A DNA stretch of 64,000 nt from an uncultured Sulfurovum sp. (GCA_902727895.1 CACVAP010000053.1:39978-103977); one strand, 5' to 3'; shown: positions 1-9,353, numbered from the stretch's first letter. Numbers and translations are program-made. Notes: generated by a model not told the origin, from the sequence alone.

Positions 1-602
1 ATAAATCCAAAGAGTAATCCACCTTGATATTCAGCAATATCACTTAAGTTCACAGAACCATAAACGATAAGCATAGAGATAATAGCAAGACCCATTGAAG
101 CTTCATAAGAAATAACCTGTGCAATGGCACGAATAGAACTTAAAATACCAAATTTACTGGTACTTGCATATCCACCCAAAACAATTCCGTAAACACTTAG
201 TCCTGCAAAAGCTAAAAACCATAAGATACCTAAATCAATAGGCAGTGCTTGCATGGTATAAGTTACCCCATCAATTACCAGCCTATCAGCAAAAGGAATA
301 ACTCCTACCGTTAAAAATGAACAGATGAACATGATAACTGGTGCCATGATAAAGAACATTTTATGCTTAATAAACGCAGGAATAAAATCTTCTTTAAAAG
401 CCAGTTTAATCATGTCAGCAACTGACTGAACCAATCCACCTAAACGAATTCCTCCAATGTGTGCACGGTTAGGACCAGATCTACCTTGCATAAATCCAGA
501 AACCCTACGTTCCCACCACACCATAATAGGCGTGGTTCCAACAGCTAAATTAACAGCAAGGAGAATATTAATAAATATAATAACTACAGCAGCAAATTCC
601 AT
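1..602 (-). CDS. nuoH: NADH-quinone oxidoreductase subunit H (partial)
   Basis: Membrane subunit of respiratory complex I that links the peripheral arm to the proton-pumping arm and forms part of the quinone site. The frame reads from an ATG at 602 to the window edge, so the C-terminal part is missing. The N-terminus is a transmembrane helix followed by the family hallmark around TPIMVWWERRVSGFMQGRSG and a G-rich loop (GPNRAHIGG), with several more hydrophobic segments. Its start overlaps the nuoG stop by one base (TAATG), so the two are translationally coupled in the nuo operon. Identification is firm. Confidence 0.95.
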   Translation of the reverse strand, partial: MEFAAVVIIFINILLAVNLAVGTTPIMVWWERRVSGFMQGRSGPNRAHIGGIRLGGLVQSVADMIKLAFKEDFIPAFIKHKMFFIMAPVIMFICSFLTVGVIPFADRLVIDGVTYTMQALPIDLGILWFLAFAGLSVYGIVLGGYASTSKFGILSSIRAIAQVISYEASMGLAIISMLIVYGSVNLSDIAEYQGGLLFGF

Positions 603-2038
603 TATGCCTTCTCCTTAGATAGGGACTCTATCGCTTTCCAAAGTGAAGTGAGTGTTCCTACAGGAGCATTTTTTCGTATACCACTTTTGATGTGTTGTGT
701 TACACTCTCGCTATTGGTATAACTTCCATCTTTTTCTAAAAATGAAGCAACAGGCAGAACGGTATTGGCAAACTCTTTTACCTTAGTGTCTTTTGAGCTA
801 AATAAGATTACTTTTTTGTCTTTAAAAAGTTCTGCTTTGTCTTCAAAGTAACTGTTTTCAATAACAACAATCACCTTTTTCTGAGAAAGTAACTCGTTAA
901 AGTCTTTTTCATTTTCATTGATACGCAACGCCATCATTCCTGCACGGTTAGGTGATCTGTCAGAAGTACGTAACATATCATCAGCAAAGCTCTCATCATA
1001 GTATTGAGGTGAGTATCCAGAAAGTGTTGTACCATTATTGAGCGTATACTCTTTAATCAGTGCTAACTCTTCATTCGATAAGAAAGGAGAAACAAGTAAA
1101 AGCGTGTCATTTGGATTTGCAGTAAGTACGTCTGCTATGTTTGTGAGTGCTTCTTTAGTAGAAACAGTCTCTTGATTGATGCTCGCATCATTGAGTCGGT
1201 TGTCATTCTCATCTTTGTAGCTTAGTCTTCCATCATCACAAATAAAGTAACCATTTACATCATGGTCTTCACGTGGTCTAAATCTAAAGATTTGATCATC
1301 TTTGTATTTCTCTTTTTTGTGATCAACATGGATGCTACACCCTTTTGAACAACCACTACAGATTGCTTCAAAGCTTTCTAAGAACCATACCCGTTGATTA
1401 AATCTAAAGTCTTTACTCGTTAAGGCACCAACAGGACAAAGGTCAACAATATTCATAGAATAGTCACTCTCAAGTTCTTGTCCTGGAAAAGTACTAATCA
1501 CAGAATGGTCAGCTCTTGAAAAAATACCCAGTTCATTCGTGTGTGTAATTTCATCGGTAAAACGGGTACAACGTGTACATAAAACACAACGTTCTTGGTC
1601 AAGCATTACATTTTTACCAAGGTCTACGGCTTTCTTCGCTTTTACTTTACTCTCAGCTTCTAAACGACTTTCGTAGAATCCACCAGCCATGTAATAGTCT
1701 TGAAGTTTACACTCTCCAGCTTGGTCACAAGTTGGACAATCAACAGGGTGGTTAATAAGTTCTAACTCTAAGATATCACGACGTACTTGCTCAATGTTTT
1801 CACCTTGAGTACGTACTACCATTCCTTCTTTTACAGGGGTGTCACAAGAAATTTGAGGACGTTTAGAACCTTCAATCTCTACCATACACATTCTACAGTT
1901 CCCATCTGTCCCCAAAGCAGGGTGATAACAGAAATGAGGAATGTCAATGTCTTGTTTAAATAAATAATCTATTAGTACAGCACCTTTTTCAGCTTCAACT
2001 TCTTTGCCATCTATGACTATATTCACTATATTACTCAT
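602..2038 (-). CDS. nuoG: NADH-quinone oxidoreductase subunit G, short form
   Basis: Peripheral-arm iron-sulfur subunit of complex I. The first ~80 residues are a ferredoxin-like [2Fe-2S] domain (Cys pattern in GNCRMCMVEIEG). A His/Cys3 [4Fe-4S] motif follows (HPVDCPTCDQAGEC, near 97-110), then two [4Fe-4S] ligand sets (CVLCTRC and DLCPVGA) and an extra CSGCSKGC motif near 227. At 478 residues it is much shorter than E. coli NuoG (~900): most of the molybdopterin-oxidoreductase-like domain is missing or reduced. It overlaps nuoF by 8 bp and nuoH by 1 bp. No frame disruption is visible, so the short form looks natural. Confidence 0.93.
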   Translation of the reverse strand: MSNIVNIVIDGKEVEAEKGAVLIDYLFKQDIDIPHFCYHPALGTDGNCRMCMVEIEGSKRPQISCDTPVKEGMVVRTQGENIEQVRRDILELELINHPVDCPTCDQAGECKLQDYYMAGGFYESRLEAESKVKAKKAVDLGKNVMLDQERCVLCTRCTRFTDEITHTNELGIFSRADHSVISTFPGQELESDYSMNIVDLCPVGALTSKDFRFNQRVWFLESFEAICSGCSKGCSIHVDHKKEKYKDDQIFRFRPREDHDVNGYFICDDGRLSYKDENDNRLNDASINQETVSTKEALTNIADVLTANPNDTLLLVSPFLSNEELALIKEYTLNNGTTLSGYSPQYYDESFADDMLRTSDRSPNRAGMMALRINENEKDFNELLSQKKVIVVIENSYFEDKAELFKDKKVILFSSKDTKVKEFANTVLPVASFLEKDGSYTNSESVTQHIKSGIRKNAPVGTLTSLWKAIESLSKEKA

Positions 2039-3305
2039 GTTCAGCTCCTTGATTGTTCAATATATATGTTTCAAATTCATCTCTAAATTTCACAACAATG
2101 CTTCCAATAATATCAGCAACAGCAGGGGCGAAAACACAAATGGTTTTACCATTTAGCGTGCCACAAACATCTGATATATTGTCAATATCACTTAGTTTAC
2201 CTTGCTGATGAATGACTTTATGAAGAATGGTGTCAATCCAACCTGTTCCTTCACGACAAGGCGTACACTGTCCACATGACTCATGGTGATAAAACTCAAT
2301 AATGTTTTTCGCCACTTCAACCATACAAGCATCTTCATCAATAATAACCATTCCACCCGTACCTAAAGTAGAACCGATATCCCACATTGATTCATAATCA
2401 AGGACAGCTTTGTTAACTTCATCAGCAGTTAAGATAGGACAAGAAACACCTCCAGGAATAACAGCTTTAAGTTTTTTCCCGTCTTTCATTCCTCCACCTA
2501 AAGTGTTAATCACATCAATCATTTTGTGACCAAAAGCTAATTCATACACCCCTGGGTTTTTAACTGGTCCACTCAATGCAAAGAGCATGGTTCCTGGTGA
2601 CTTTGGAGTTCCGTGTTTGGTGTAGGCTTCATAGCCAAACTCAACAATCTCAGGCACCGAAGCAATGGTTTCAACATTGTTCACGGTTGCAGGATCACCA
2701 AAGTACCACTCACACTCTTTTTGATGTGGCTTTAAACGTGGATGACCACGTTTTCCTTCAAGTGACTCAATCAATGCAGACTTTTCACCACAAATATAAG
2801 CGCCAGCTCCACGATGCACGACAATGTCCAGTTTAAAGTCACAAGCACCATTCATCAATGTCTCACCAATAATTCCAGCTTCATATGCTTCATCAATCGC
2901 CGTATTCAATCTATCAGCAAGCCATTTGTACTCACCTCTAATATAGATGTAGGCTGTGTGAATGTTCATGGCATACGAAGAACAGATAATCCCCTCAATA
3001 AGTAAGTGTGGGTCTTTGTCCATAACTTCTCTGTCTTTAAAAGTTCCGGGTTCACTCTCATCAGCATTGACAATTAGGTAGGCAGGTCGTGGGTCATTGA
3101 GTGGCATGTAACGCCATTTTTGACCACAAGATGCACCTCCTCCACCTTTTCCTCTTAGGTTGGACTTCTCAACAGCTGTAATTACTTCATCGGGTGTCAT
3201 AGTAAAGAGTTTCTCTAACGAACCATAAACACCATGTTTTTTAGCAACTTCGAGTTTATATGACTCTGGAATATGAAATCTTTTACTTACAATTTTAGTT
3301 TCCAT
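2031..3305 (-). CDS. nuoF: NADH-quinone oxidoreductase subunit F (NADH-binding)
   Basis: NADH dehydrogenase flavoprotein: binds NADH and FMN and passes electrons to the N3 [4Fe-4S] cluster. Visible motifs are the glycine-rich NADH loop (LRGKGGGGASCGQKW, near residue 50), the FMN-contact segment NADESEPGTFKDRE, the GAGAYICGEKSAL segment, and the cluster ligands in ESCGQCTPCREG plus a Cys ~40 residues later in GKTICVFAPA. The normally conserved GAGF of the NADH loop reads GGGA here. At 424 residues it is full length. It overlaps nuoE (11 bp) and nuoG (8 bp). A canonical NuoF separates this organism from Campylobacter and Helicobacter, which lack it. Confidence 0.95.
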   Translation of the reverse strand: METKIVSKRFHIPESYKLEVAKKHGVYGSLEKLFTMTPDEVITAVEKSNLRGKGGGGASCGQKWRYMPLNDPRPAYLIVNADESEPGTFKDREVMDKDPHLLIEGIICSSYAMNIHTAYIYIRGEYKWLADRLNTAIDEAYEAGIIGETLMNGACDFKLDIVVHRGAGAYICGEKSALIESLEGKRGHPRLKPHQKECEWYFGDPATVNNVETIASVPEIVEFGYEAYTKHGTPKSPGTMLFALSGPVKNPGVYELAFGHKMIDVINTLGGGMKDGKKLKAVIPGGVSCPILTADEVNKAVLDYESMWDIGSTLGTGGMVIIDEDACMVEVAKNIIEFYHHESCGQCTPCREGTGWIDTILHKVIHQQGKLSDIDNISDVCGTLNGKTICVFAPAVADIIGSIVVKFRDEFETYILNNQGAEHE

Positions 3306-3780
3306 TTGAAGACTCCTTCAGTAAGGTTTTTACTTTGTCAACGGTAAGGTTTTCCACATAGTCACCGTTAAAGGCTAACATTGGTGCACCCCCACATGAA
3401 CCTAGACACTCAACTACTGAAAGCGTAAACTGCCCATCAGCACTGGTTTCACCCGGTTTAATCTCCAGAGTCTCTTCAAGGTAAGCAATAATTTCTTTGC
3501 TTCCACAGAGCATACAAGAGGTTGTTTTACAAACTTCAATATGGTGTGTACCTGTAGGTTTTGTGTTGTACATGGTGTAGAAAGTTACGACTTCATAAAC
3601 ACGTATAGGTGTTGTATTCAGTAGTTCAGAGACAGTTATCATCGCCTCTGGGCTAATCCATCCCTCTTGTTCTTGTACCAACCATAAAGTTGGCAACATC
3701 ATAGAGTCAATTTTAGGATAACGCTTTGAAATTTTTTCAAATTTCTCTTGGTTTTCAGGTGTTAGTGTAAAATTTTTCAT
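3295..3780 (-). CDS. nuoE: NADH-quinone oxidoreductase subunit E
   Basis: 24-kDa-type complex I subunit carrying the N1a [2Fe-2S] cluster; works with NuoF in NADH oxidation. The thioredoxin-like fold signature and the four cluster cysteines are visible in VCKTTSCMLCGS and CLGSCGGAPM. The length (161 aa) is normal. The start directly abuts the nuoCD stop, sharing one base, and the end overlaps nuoF, consistent with tight co-translation of the electron-input module. Confidence 0.94.
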   Translation of the reverse strand: MKNFTLTPENQEKFEKISKRYPKIDSMMLPTLWLVQEQEGWISPEAMITVSELLNTTPIRVYEVVTFYTMYNTKPTGTHHIEVCKTTSCMLCGSKEIIAYLEETLEIKPGETSADGQFTLSVVECLGSCGGAPMLAFNGDYVENLTVDKVKTLLKESSNGN

Positions 3781-5405
3781 TATCTGTCAAACTCCCCTGC
3801 AATAAAGTTCATACTAGCCATGGTAACTACGGCATCTGCGAGCATAGTGTTTTCAATAATTTTTGAATAAGCACCTAAAGCATAGTAACAAGGTGGTCTA
3901 CATTTTACTTTATGAGGTGTACCTGAACCATCACTAACTACGTAGAATCCAAGTTCTCCGTTAGCAGCTTCTGTGGAAGAGTAGTATTCACCTTTAGGTA
4001 CTTTCACCCCTTCAAAAACCAATTTAAACTGATTCATCATTCCTTCAATAGATCCATAAACTTGATCTTTTGGAGGCAGAGCAACTGCTCTATTATCTGT
4101 AATAATAGAACCATCAGGTATTTGTTTAATCGCTTGTCTAATAATTCTAATACTTTGAATCATTTCTTCAAAACGTACCATCATTCGGTCATAAACATCA
4201 CCATGACTTCCTACAACCACATCAAAATCAAAACTGTCATAATGATAATATGGTTTGTCTTGTCTCATGTCACGAGGGCTACCTGTAGAACGAAGGTTTG
4301 GTCCTGTGATACCAGCACTAATGGCAAATTCTTCTGTGATTATCCCAACATCTTGTGTTCGGTCTAAGAAAATCTTATTACGAGCAATTAATGAAAGTGC
4401 ATCATCAATAGATTTTTCTGTTGAACGCAGTACAGATTCAACTTCTTCTGCAAAACCGTCATACAAGTCATAACTTAATCCACCAATACGCGTGTAAGAG
4501 TTCGTAAGCCTAGCACCTGTAAGTTTTGAGAGTACTTCATAGGCTTCATCTCTTGGATTAAAGATGTACCAAAAGTTGGTTAATCCACCCAAGTCGACAC
4601 AGTTGGCTGCATTACAAACAGCATGATCCATAATACGGCTAAGTTCTCCAACAATCACACGAATAAATTTAGCACGTTCAGGTATTTCAATGTCCATCAT
4701 GTCTTCAATACTTTTACAGTATCCGATGTTATTTAAAATAGCAGAACAGTAATTTAGTCTGTCAGTATAAGGGATAATTTGACTGTAAGTATGTGTTTCA
4801 CAAGCTTTTTCAAAACCTCTGTGTAGGTAACCAATCTCTGTAGTTGCTGCTACAATTGATTCCCCTTCCATTGCCAAAAGATTTCGAATGGTTCCATGCG
4901 TAGCAGGGTGAGAAGGTCCTACATTTAGAAGCATTACTTCATCTTCTTCATAACCTTTTTGTTTTAGAAGAGGACGCATCTCATCCATTAAATCTTCTGT
5001 TTCCGTACAGATTTGTCCATCGGTAATAACATAATCTTTTCTTAGAGGATGACCCACAAACTGATGGTGGTTCAATACTCTTTTTAGATTAGGATGACCT
5101 TCAAAAATAATTCCATACTGATCAAATACTTCTCTCTCACCCCAATTAGCTGCATAATAAATATCACTAATTGTGAGTAAAGTCAAAGTCTCATCATCAA
5201 CCATGGTTTTTATGATAACTTCATTTTTGAAAGTGCTGTCACGTAAAATATAAACCACAGCAAATCGCTCTGCTTTATGACCAGGATAATTTAGGTAATC
5301 AGTAGCTGTAACATCCAGTAATAAAGTAAAGTCTTCATTTTCTTTAAGGTTTAAAATGGTTTCTCTTACTTTTTCGTGAGATACTTCATATACTTTGTTA
5401 TGCAT
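3780..5405 (-). CDS. nuoCD: NADH-quinone oxidoreductase subunit C/D fusion
   Basis: Fused 30-kDa and 49-kDa subunits of complex I. Residues ~1-130 are NuoC-like (ending near [22 protein letters not shown]). Residues ~150-541 are NuoD-like ([23 protein letters not shown]), forming with NuoB the quinone-reduction site. The fused arrangement is also known in E. coli and some other lineages. The 541-aa length fits a natural fusion with a short linker rather than an assembly error. It overlaps nuoB by 8 bp. Confidence 0.94.
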   Translation of the reverse strand: MHNKVYEVSHEKVRETILNLKENEDFTLLLDVTATDYLNYPGHKAERFAVVYILRDSTFKNEVIIKTMVDDETLTLLTISDIYYAANWGEREVFDQYGIIFEGHPNLKRVLNHHQFVGHPLRKDYVITDGQICTETEDLMDEMRPLLKQKGYEEDEVMLLNVGPSHPATHGTIRNLLAMEGESIVAATTEIGYLHRGFEKACETHTYSQIIPYTDRLNYCSAILNNIGYCKSIEDMMDIEIPERAKFIRVIVGELSRIMDHAVCNAANCVDLGGLTNFWYIFNPRDEAYEVLSKLTGARLTNSYTRIGGLSYDLYDGFAEEVESVLRSTEKSIDDALSLIARNKIFLDRTQDVGIITEEFAISAGITGPNLRSTGSPRDMRQDKPYYHYDSFDFDVVVGSHGDVYDRMMVRFEEMIQSIRIIRQAIKQIPDGSIITDNRAVALPPKDQVYGSIEGMMNQFKLVFEGVKVPKGEYYSSTEAANGELGFYVVSDGSGTPHKVKCRPPCYYALGAYSKIIENTMLADAVVTMASMNFIAGEFDR

Positions 5406-5928
5406 CTAAGAACCCTTTAAAATCACGATCATGTTGACGATCTTTTTCCAGAATTGATTCTCTATTCGACTTCTCTTGAATTCTAATAAGTGAATCAAAA
5501 AAAGCTTCTGGTCTAGGAGGACATCCTGCAATGTATTCATCAACAGGAATAATCTGATCTATACCTTGAACGGTTGTGTAGTTGTCATAAAAACCACCAC
5601 TACAAGCACAAGCACCCATGGAGATAACCCATTTAGGTTCAGGCATTTGATCGTAGATTTTTTTAAGGATTGGTGCTTGTTTATAACTGATGGTTCCAGC
5701 TACTACTAAGAGGTCTGCTTGTCGTGGAGAAAAACGAACAACTTCAGCCCCAAATCTTGATATATCGTGCTTTGACGCAGCAACGGACATAAACTCAATA
5801 CCACAACATGCTGTTCCAAATACCATTGGCCACATTGAATATGATCTTGCCCAGTTAACAGCTGTATCTAATTTGGTAACAAGTACTGAGTCACCAAGTG
5901 AGAGATCTTCCTCTTTTTTTAGTTCCAT
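5398..5928 (-). CDS. nuoB: NADH-quinone oxidoreductase subunit B
   Basis: Carries the terminal [4Fe-4S] cluster N2, which reduces quinone. Ligands are visible as the adjacent Cys pair in TACCGIEFM and later cysteines in [10 protein letters not shown] and GCPPRPEA. The 176-residue length is typical. It overlaps nuoA (10 bp) and nuoCD (8 bp) in the operon. Confidence 0.96.
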   Translation of the reverse strand: MELKKEEDLSLGDSVLVTKLDTAVNWARSYSMWPMVFGTACCGIEFMSVAASKHDISRFGAEVVRFSPRQADLLVVAGTISYKQAPILKKIYDQMPEPKWVISMGACACSGGFYDNYTTVQGIDQIIPVDEYIAGCPPRPEAFFDSLIRIQEKSNRESILEKDRQHDRDFKGFLDA

Positions 5929-6281
5929 AATAAAGCCTTTTTCTTATAGATATAAATTAAACCTGCAGAAAGAAGAGCCATAAATGTAAACATCTCTCCC
6001 AAACCTAGATAGCCCAATTCTCGTACATTTACGGCCCACGGAAACATAAAGATGATTTCCACATCAAAAATTACAAAGAGAATAGCAACAATATAAAATT
6101 TAATACTAAATTTTATATTGGTACCACCTACAGGTTTACTAATACCACTCTCATAGACAGTATTTTTGTTAGCACCTTTTTTTCGTGAGGGTCCTAAGTA
6201 TGTTGTTAGCATAAACACTGCTGATAAAAGAATACCTATGAGTACAAATACAGAAGATGCTAATAGCAGTTCATTTGACAT
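5919..6281 (-). CDS. nuoA: NADH-quinone oxidoreductase subunit A
   Basis: Small membrane subunit of complex I with three hydrophobic segments; the conserved loop KNTVYESGISKPVGG and the acidic FDVEIIFMFPWA segment are family hallmarks. It is the first gene of the nuo operon on the minus strand. The start is chosen from an AAGGAA ribosome binding site six bases upstream of the ATG. About 200 bp upstream contain the putative promoter and TCGC repeat motifs described separately. Confidence 0.95.
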   Translation of the reverse strand: MSNELLLASSVFVLIGILLSAVFMLTTYLGPSRKKGANKNTVYESGISKPVGGTNIKFSIKFYIVAILFVIFDVEIIFMFPWAVNVRELGYLGLGEMFTFMALLSAGLIYIYKKKALLWN

Positions 6282-6350
6282 GAAAATTCCTTAAAGTTTT
6301 ATAATTATCTTTTCTTATGAAGAAAGATAATTTATTACTTTAAATATATA

Positions 6351-6440
6351 GTAAACTATTCGCATATCAATCGTTTTATGCGATATGATTCAGTTAATAT
6401 TTAAGAATTTATGCTTAGAAAATCGCATAATAATCGCGTT
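6351..6440 (-). promoter_or_regulatory. Upstream region of nuoA with TCGC repeats
   Basis: On the minus strand a 14-base motif, TGCGAATAGTTTAC (plus 6351-6364), sits immediately upstream of a TATATA -10-like box and ~70 bp before nuoA. Further copies of the core lie at plus 6377-6383 (inverted), 6423 (ATCGCATAA) and 6434 (ATCGCG); the last two are exactly 11 bp apart. Similar spacing occurs upstream of frdC and of the adenylate-kinase-like gene. The function is inferred. Confidence 0.45.
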
Positions 6441-6508
6441 ATTGAACGGTTTATTATTTAAATAGATTTCAGCCATGAAGAAAGTTCAGCTTTATGAGGA
6501 GTTGGGTT

Positions 6509-6727
6509 ATGGAGTTTTTGAATTTGAATTTATCAAGAGAGTTTTACCTATACTATATACGAGTAGATGAAGTAAATTATAATCTAGCTAAAGATATTTT
6601 AGCCAAGTTAGGACTTAACTATTCACAAGCCATAAGTGTTTTTAACAATATGGTAGTGATGAACCAAGGTCTTCCTTTTGATGTAAAAATTCCGACTAAA
6701 GAGACTGAAAAAGCCTTAAAAATGTAG
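6509..6727 (+). CDS. Orphan RelB/DinJ-like antitoxin
   Basis: A 72-residue protein whose middle matches the RelB/DinJ antitoxin pattern: IRVDEVNYNLAKDILAKLG, then SQAISVFNNMVV and GLPFDVKIP, i.e. a ribbon-helix-helix DNA-binding domain. The start is taken at 6509 because GAGGAG precedes it by eight bases; an upstream ATG at 6494 has no such site. The N-terminal segment before IRVDE is longer than usual. No toxin gene follows: only a 13-codon open frame (6757-6798) lies downstream before the next TA pair. It is either a solitary antitoxin or a remnant. Confidence 0.6.
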   Translation: MEFLNLNLSREFYLYYIRVDEVNYNLAKDILAKLGLNYSQAISVFNNMVVMNQGLPFDVKIPTKETEKALKM

Positions 6728-6822
6728 ATGATTTATTTAAAAATTTGGATAACTAAATGTATGAAATAGGGTTACCACATCAAGAGTTTATGGATTGAAT
6801 ATTTGCTATAAATAAAAAATGA

Positions 6823-6828
6823 TATAAT
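6823..6828 (+). promoter_or_regulatory. Putative -10 box for the PIN toxin-antitoxin pair
   Basis: TATAAT 27 bp upstream of the antitoxin ATG at 6855, in an AT-rich context; no convincing -35 box, as is common in this phylum. Confidence 0.45.
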
Positions 6829-6854
6829 CAAAATAAACGAGAAAGGTTTATAAA

Positions 6855-7157
6855 ATGATGCAACTACAAATTAGTAACCCTAAAATGCAAAAGATTTTTG
6901 AAACACAATTTCACTCTAACACAGATAAATTTATGGAATTTATTGTTAACTTTGTTAAAGATAATAGTAAAGTTGTAGATAGTTACATTCACAACACTAC
7001 TACTCCTAAAAAGTTTTCATATCAAAAACTAGACCCAATGGAAAACTTTTATACATTAGATAAAGATGATAACCATATAGAAATGACAAACCCATTTGAA
7101 GATGTTCAAGATTCAGTTACATTTGCTAAACAACTTAGAGAAGATTCCTATAGATGA
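6855..7157 (+). CDS. Putative antitoxin paired with a PIN-domain toxin
   Basis: A 100-residue hydrophilic protein with no family I can name. Its position is typical of an antitoxin: it ends with a 4-bp ATGA overlap on the PIN-domain toxin start, has AGAAAGG as ribosome binding site, and has its own TATAAT box. The N-terminal half looks helical (FMEFIVNFVKDNSKVVDSYI); the C-terminal half is acidic (NPFEDVQDSVTFAKQLRED), which could be the toxin-binding tail. Function is inferred from context. Confidence 0.6.
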   Translation: MMQLQISNPKMQKIFETQFHSNTDKFMEFIVNFVKDNSKVVDSYIHNTTTPKKFSYQKLDPMENFYTLDKDDNHIEMTNPFEDVQDSVTFAKQLREDSYR

Positions 7158-7522
7158 TATTTCTTGATACCAATATTTTGATTGAATATCTTAAGGGAAA
7201 TAAATCTATTACTGCTCAATATTCACCAAATGAACTGTTTATCAATGATATCGTGGTTATGGAACTTTATCAAGGTGCAAAAAGCAAAAATGATTTAAGA
7301 TTTATTGTCAATGAGATTTCTAATTTTAAAATATTAAAGACAAATGATGAAATTATTAAGTTAGCTACTCAATTGCTTAAAGAGTACAATTTATCACATA
7401 ATATGAAGATGATGGATGCAATTATAGTATCTACGGTGATGATTTATGATATCCCTTTAATGACTTTAAACTTGAAAGATTTTAGATATTTAGATGGGGT
7501 TAAGTTGGTAGATATAAGATAA
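7154..7522 (+). CDS. PIN-domain ribonuclease toxin (VapC-type)
   Basis: Type II toxin of the PIN family, expected to cleave RNA with a metal ion held by conserved acids. The first Asp is in FLDTNILIEYL, the Glu in VMELYQGAK, and further acids in MMDAIIVST and TLNLKDF. The 122-aa length is standard. It is translationally coupled to the upstream antitoxin by an ATGA overlap. The block 6.5-7.9 kb contains other TA fragments, so this is a small TA hot spot between core operons. Confidence 0.8.
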   Translation: MIFLDTNILIEYLKGNKSITAQYSPNELFINDIVVMELYQGAKSKNDLRFIVNEISNFKILKTNDEIIKLATQLLKEYNLSHNMKMMDAIIVSTVMIYDIPLMTLNLKDFRYLDGVKLVDIR

Positions 7523-7720
7523 AAAAGCAAAGATTCTAGGTTAAAATATGAATCTAAAAGAAGATAGAAGTTATAACCATCAACTAATTTGAGATGCTTG
7601 ACCAAATATTTATTAAAAATTAGAGAAAAGACTATTCTAGGAAAATTTAAAGAGATATGGTTAGTTGTCGATGCTGAAAAATTGTATAGAATACATTAAT
7701 TTTTTAAAAGTAGTTTATAA

Positions 7721-7846
7721 AAGTCAAAGAATCTGACTCCAAATAATATTATTTTACTCGTTGTCAATCTCTTTTTTTCTGATGAGGGAGTAGAGACTAT
7801 TAGAATAATATCGGCAAGAAAAGCAAATAGTTATGAAAAATGTTAG
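7721..7846 (+). pseudogene. BrnT-like toxin C-terminal remnant
   Basis: An open frame without start codon ends in LLVVNLFFSDEGVETIRI-ISARKANSYEK, which matches the C-terminal half of BrnT toxins (a 'lLvVv..r...IRIISARkA...Er..Y' pattern). An in-frame stop lies just before 7721, and the sequence between 7523 and 7720 no longer encodes an intact N-terminus. No brnA antitoxin follows. I read it as a decayed BrnT gene; 7523-7720 otherwise holds only short broken frames (e.g. one ending EIWLVVDAEKLYRIH at ~7696). Confidence 0.55.
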
Positions 7847-7880
7847 TTCATTTTATAAAAGGATTGAAGGAGAAAGAAGA

Positions 7881-7909
7881 AACAGCATAAAATAAAATTT
7901 TATGCTGTT
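7881..7909. terminator. Hairpin terminator
   Basis: Perfect 13-bp inverted repeat AACAGCATAAAAT / ATTTTATGCTGTT with a 3-base loop, 24 bp past the stop of the minus-strand aldehyde dehydrogenase gene. T-rich sequence follows on the minus strand. It probably ends the frd-dynamin-dehydrogenase run and may also stop plus-strand TA transcription. Confidence 0.75.
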
Positions 7910-7933
7910 TTGAGTCGCTTAGTTAAGCGTTTT

Positions 7934-9325
7934 TTAGAGTGATGGAGATTTAATAACCATCAGTTTTTCATTTGTCATTTCTTCCATAGAGTGACCAATA
8001 CCACCTAGACCAAGTCCAGATGCTTTTGCTCCACCAAATGGCATCCAGTCAACTCTGAATGCTGTATGATCATTAACCATAACAGCTGTACCATTAAGTC
8101 TTTTAACACCTTTAAGTGCTGTGTCAATGTTCTTTGTAAAGATAGCAGCTTGGAATGAAACTTCCAAAGAGTTTGCACGGTCAAATGCATCTTCAATGTC
8201 ACTGTAGCTGTAAACACAAACTACTGGTCCAAATACTTCATGCGTAGAAACTTGAATGTCATCTTTAGGGTTTAATAAAACCGTTGGTTCATAACATGAA
8301 TCAGAGATACGTTTACCACCAGTTAAAACTTTGGCTCCTGTATCAACAGCTTCTTGTACCCATTCTTCAATTCTGTTTACTTCATTATGATTAATCAGTG
8401 GACCAACATCTGTTTTTGGATCAAGTTGGTCACCAACTACTAGTTTAGAAGCATAGTCAGCAAGTCTAGTACTTACTTCATCTACAATACTCTCATGTAC
8501 ATAAACACGTTGAACTGATACACATACTTGACCAGCGTGGTAGAAACCACCTTTACCAATAGAAGGAATCAAATCATCAATATCAGCATCTGGCTCAATA
8601 ATAACTGGTGCAACACCACCATGCTCAAGAGCAACACGTGTTCCATCGGCTACTTTTGAGTTTAAGTACCAACCAACAAAACCTGAACCAATAAAAGTTA
8701 AGAAATTAATCTTAGGAGAAGTTGCTAGAAGTTCTCCTCCTTTTCTGTCACAAACTACAGCTTGCGCCCAACCTTTAGGAAGACCAGCCTCTTCAAGGAT
8801 TTCTACAAGTTTAACAGCAGACATTGGTGTTTGTGTCGCTGGTTTAATAATTACAGAACATCCTGCAGCCAATGCAGGAATTACTTGGTGTACTGCAAGG
8901 TTAAACGGGTGGTTAAAAGCTGAAATAGCAGCTACAACACCAATTGGTTCTTTTAGTGTGTATGCCATACGGTTTGCTGAAGAAAGAGTATGCCCCATCG
9001 CAATCTCTTTCCCTTCAGATTTACCTATCTCTTCAATGGCAATTTTAATACCATTAATAGCACGTACAATTTCTACTTTAGAATCTACGTAAGGTTTTCC
9101 ACCTTCACTTGCACAAAGAATTGTAAGTTCTTCAATTTGTGAAGACATAATCTCCATTGTTTTTTCTAAAATTTCTACACGTCTATATTTAGGAAGATGA
9201 CTTTTATGATCATTAAAAGTATCTTGAGCAAGAGTTAGTGCTTCCTCTACTTCTTCAACTGAGCTAAATGGTACAGTTCCTACTACTTTTCCATCAAATG
9301 GGGTGGTTACTTCTATTGTTGTCAT
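7934..9325 (-). CDS. NAD(P)-dependent aldehyde dehydrogenase
   Basis: ALDH superfamily enzyme oxidising an aldehyde to the acid. Cofactor and catalytic features: AFNHPFNL (oxyanion Asn), IIKPATQTP, FIGSGFVGW, ALEHGG (general-base Glu) and GQVCVS (nucleophile Cys), in the usual order; 463 aa is slightly short but complete. It is 28 bp downstream of an acetolactate-synthase-like gene on the same strand, so the two probably act together on a keto acid/aldehyde route. The substrate cannot be read from sequence; lactaldehyde- or phosphonoacetaldehyde-type dehydrogenases are the nearest look-alikes in architecture. Confidence 0.85.
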   Translation of the reverse strand: MTTIEVTTPFDGKVVGTVPFSSVEEVEEALTLAQDTFNDHKSHLPKYRRVEILEKTMEIMSSQIEELTILCASEGGKPYVDSKVEIVRAINGIKIAIEEIGKSEGKEIAMGHTLSSANRMAYTLKEPIGVVAAISAFNHPFNLAVHQVIPALAAGCSVIIKPATQTPMSAVKLVEILEEAGLPKGWAQAVVCDRKGGELLATSPKINFLTFIGSGFVGWYLNSKVADGTRVALEHGGVAPVIIEPDADIDDLIPSIGKGGFYHAGQVCVSVQRVYVHESIVDEVSTRLADYASKLVVGDQLDPKTDVGPLINHNEVNRIEEWVQEAVDTGAKVLTGGKRISDSCYEPTVLLNPKDDIQVSTHEVFGPVVCVYSYSDIEDAFDRANSLEVSFQAAIFTKNIDTALKGVKRLNGTAVMVNDHTAFRVDWMPFGGAKASGLGLGGIGHSMEEMTNEKLMVIKSPSL

Positions 9326-9353
9326 TATTAATCCTTAATTTTATTTGTTTAGT

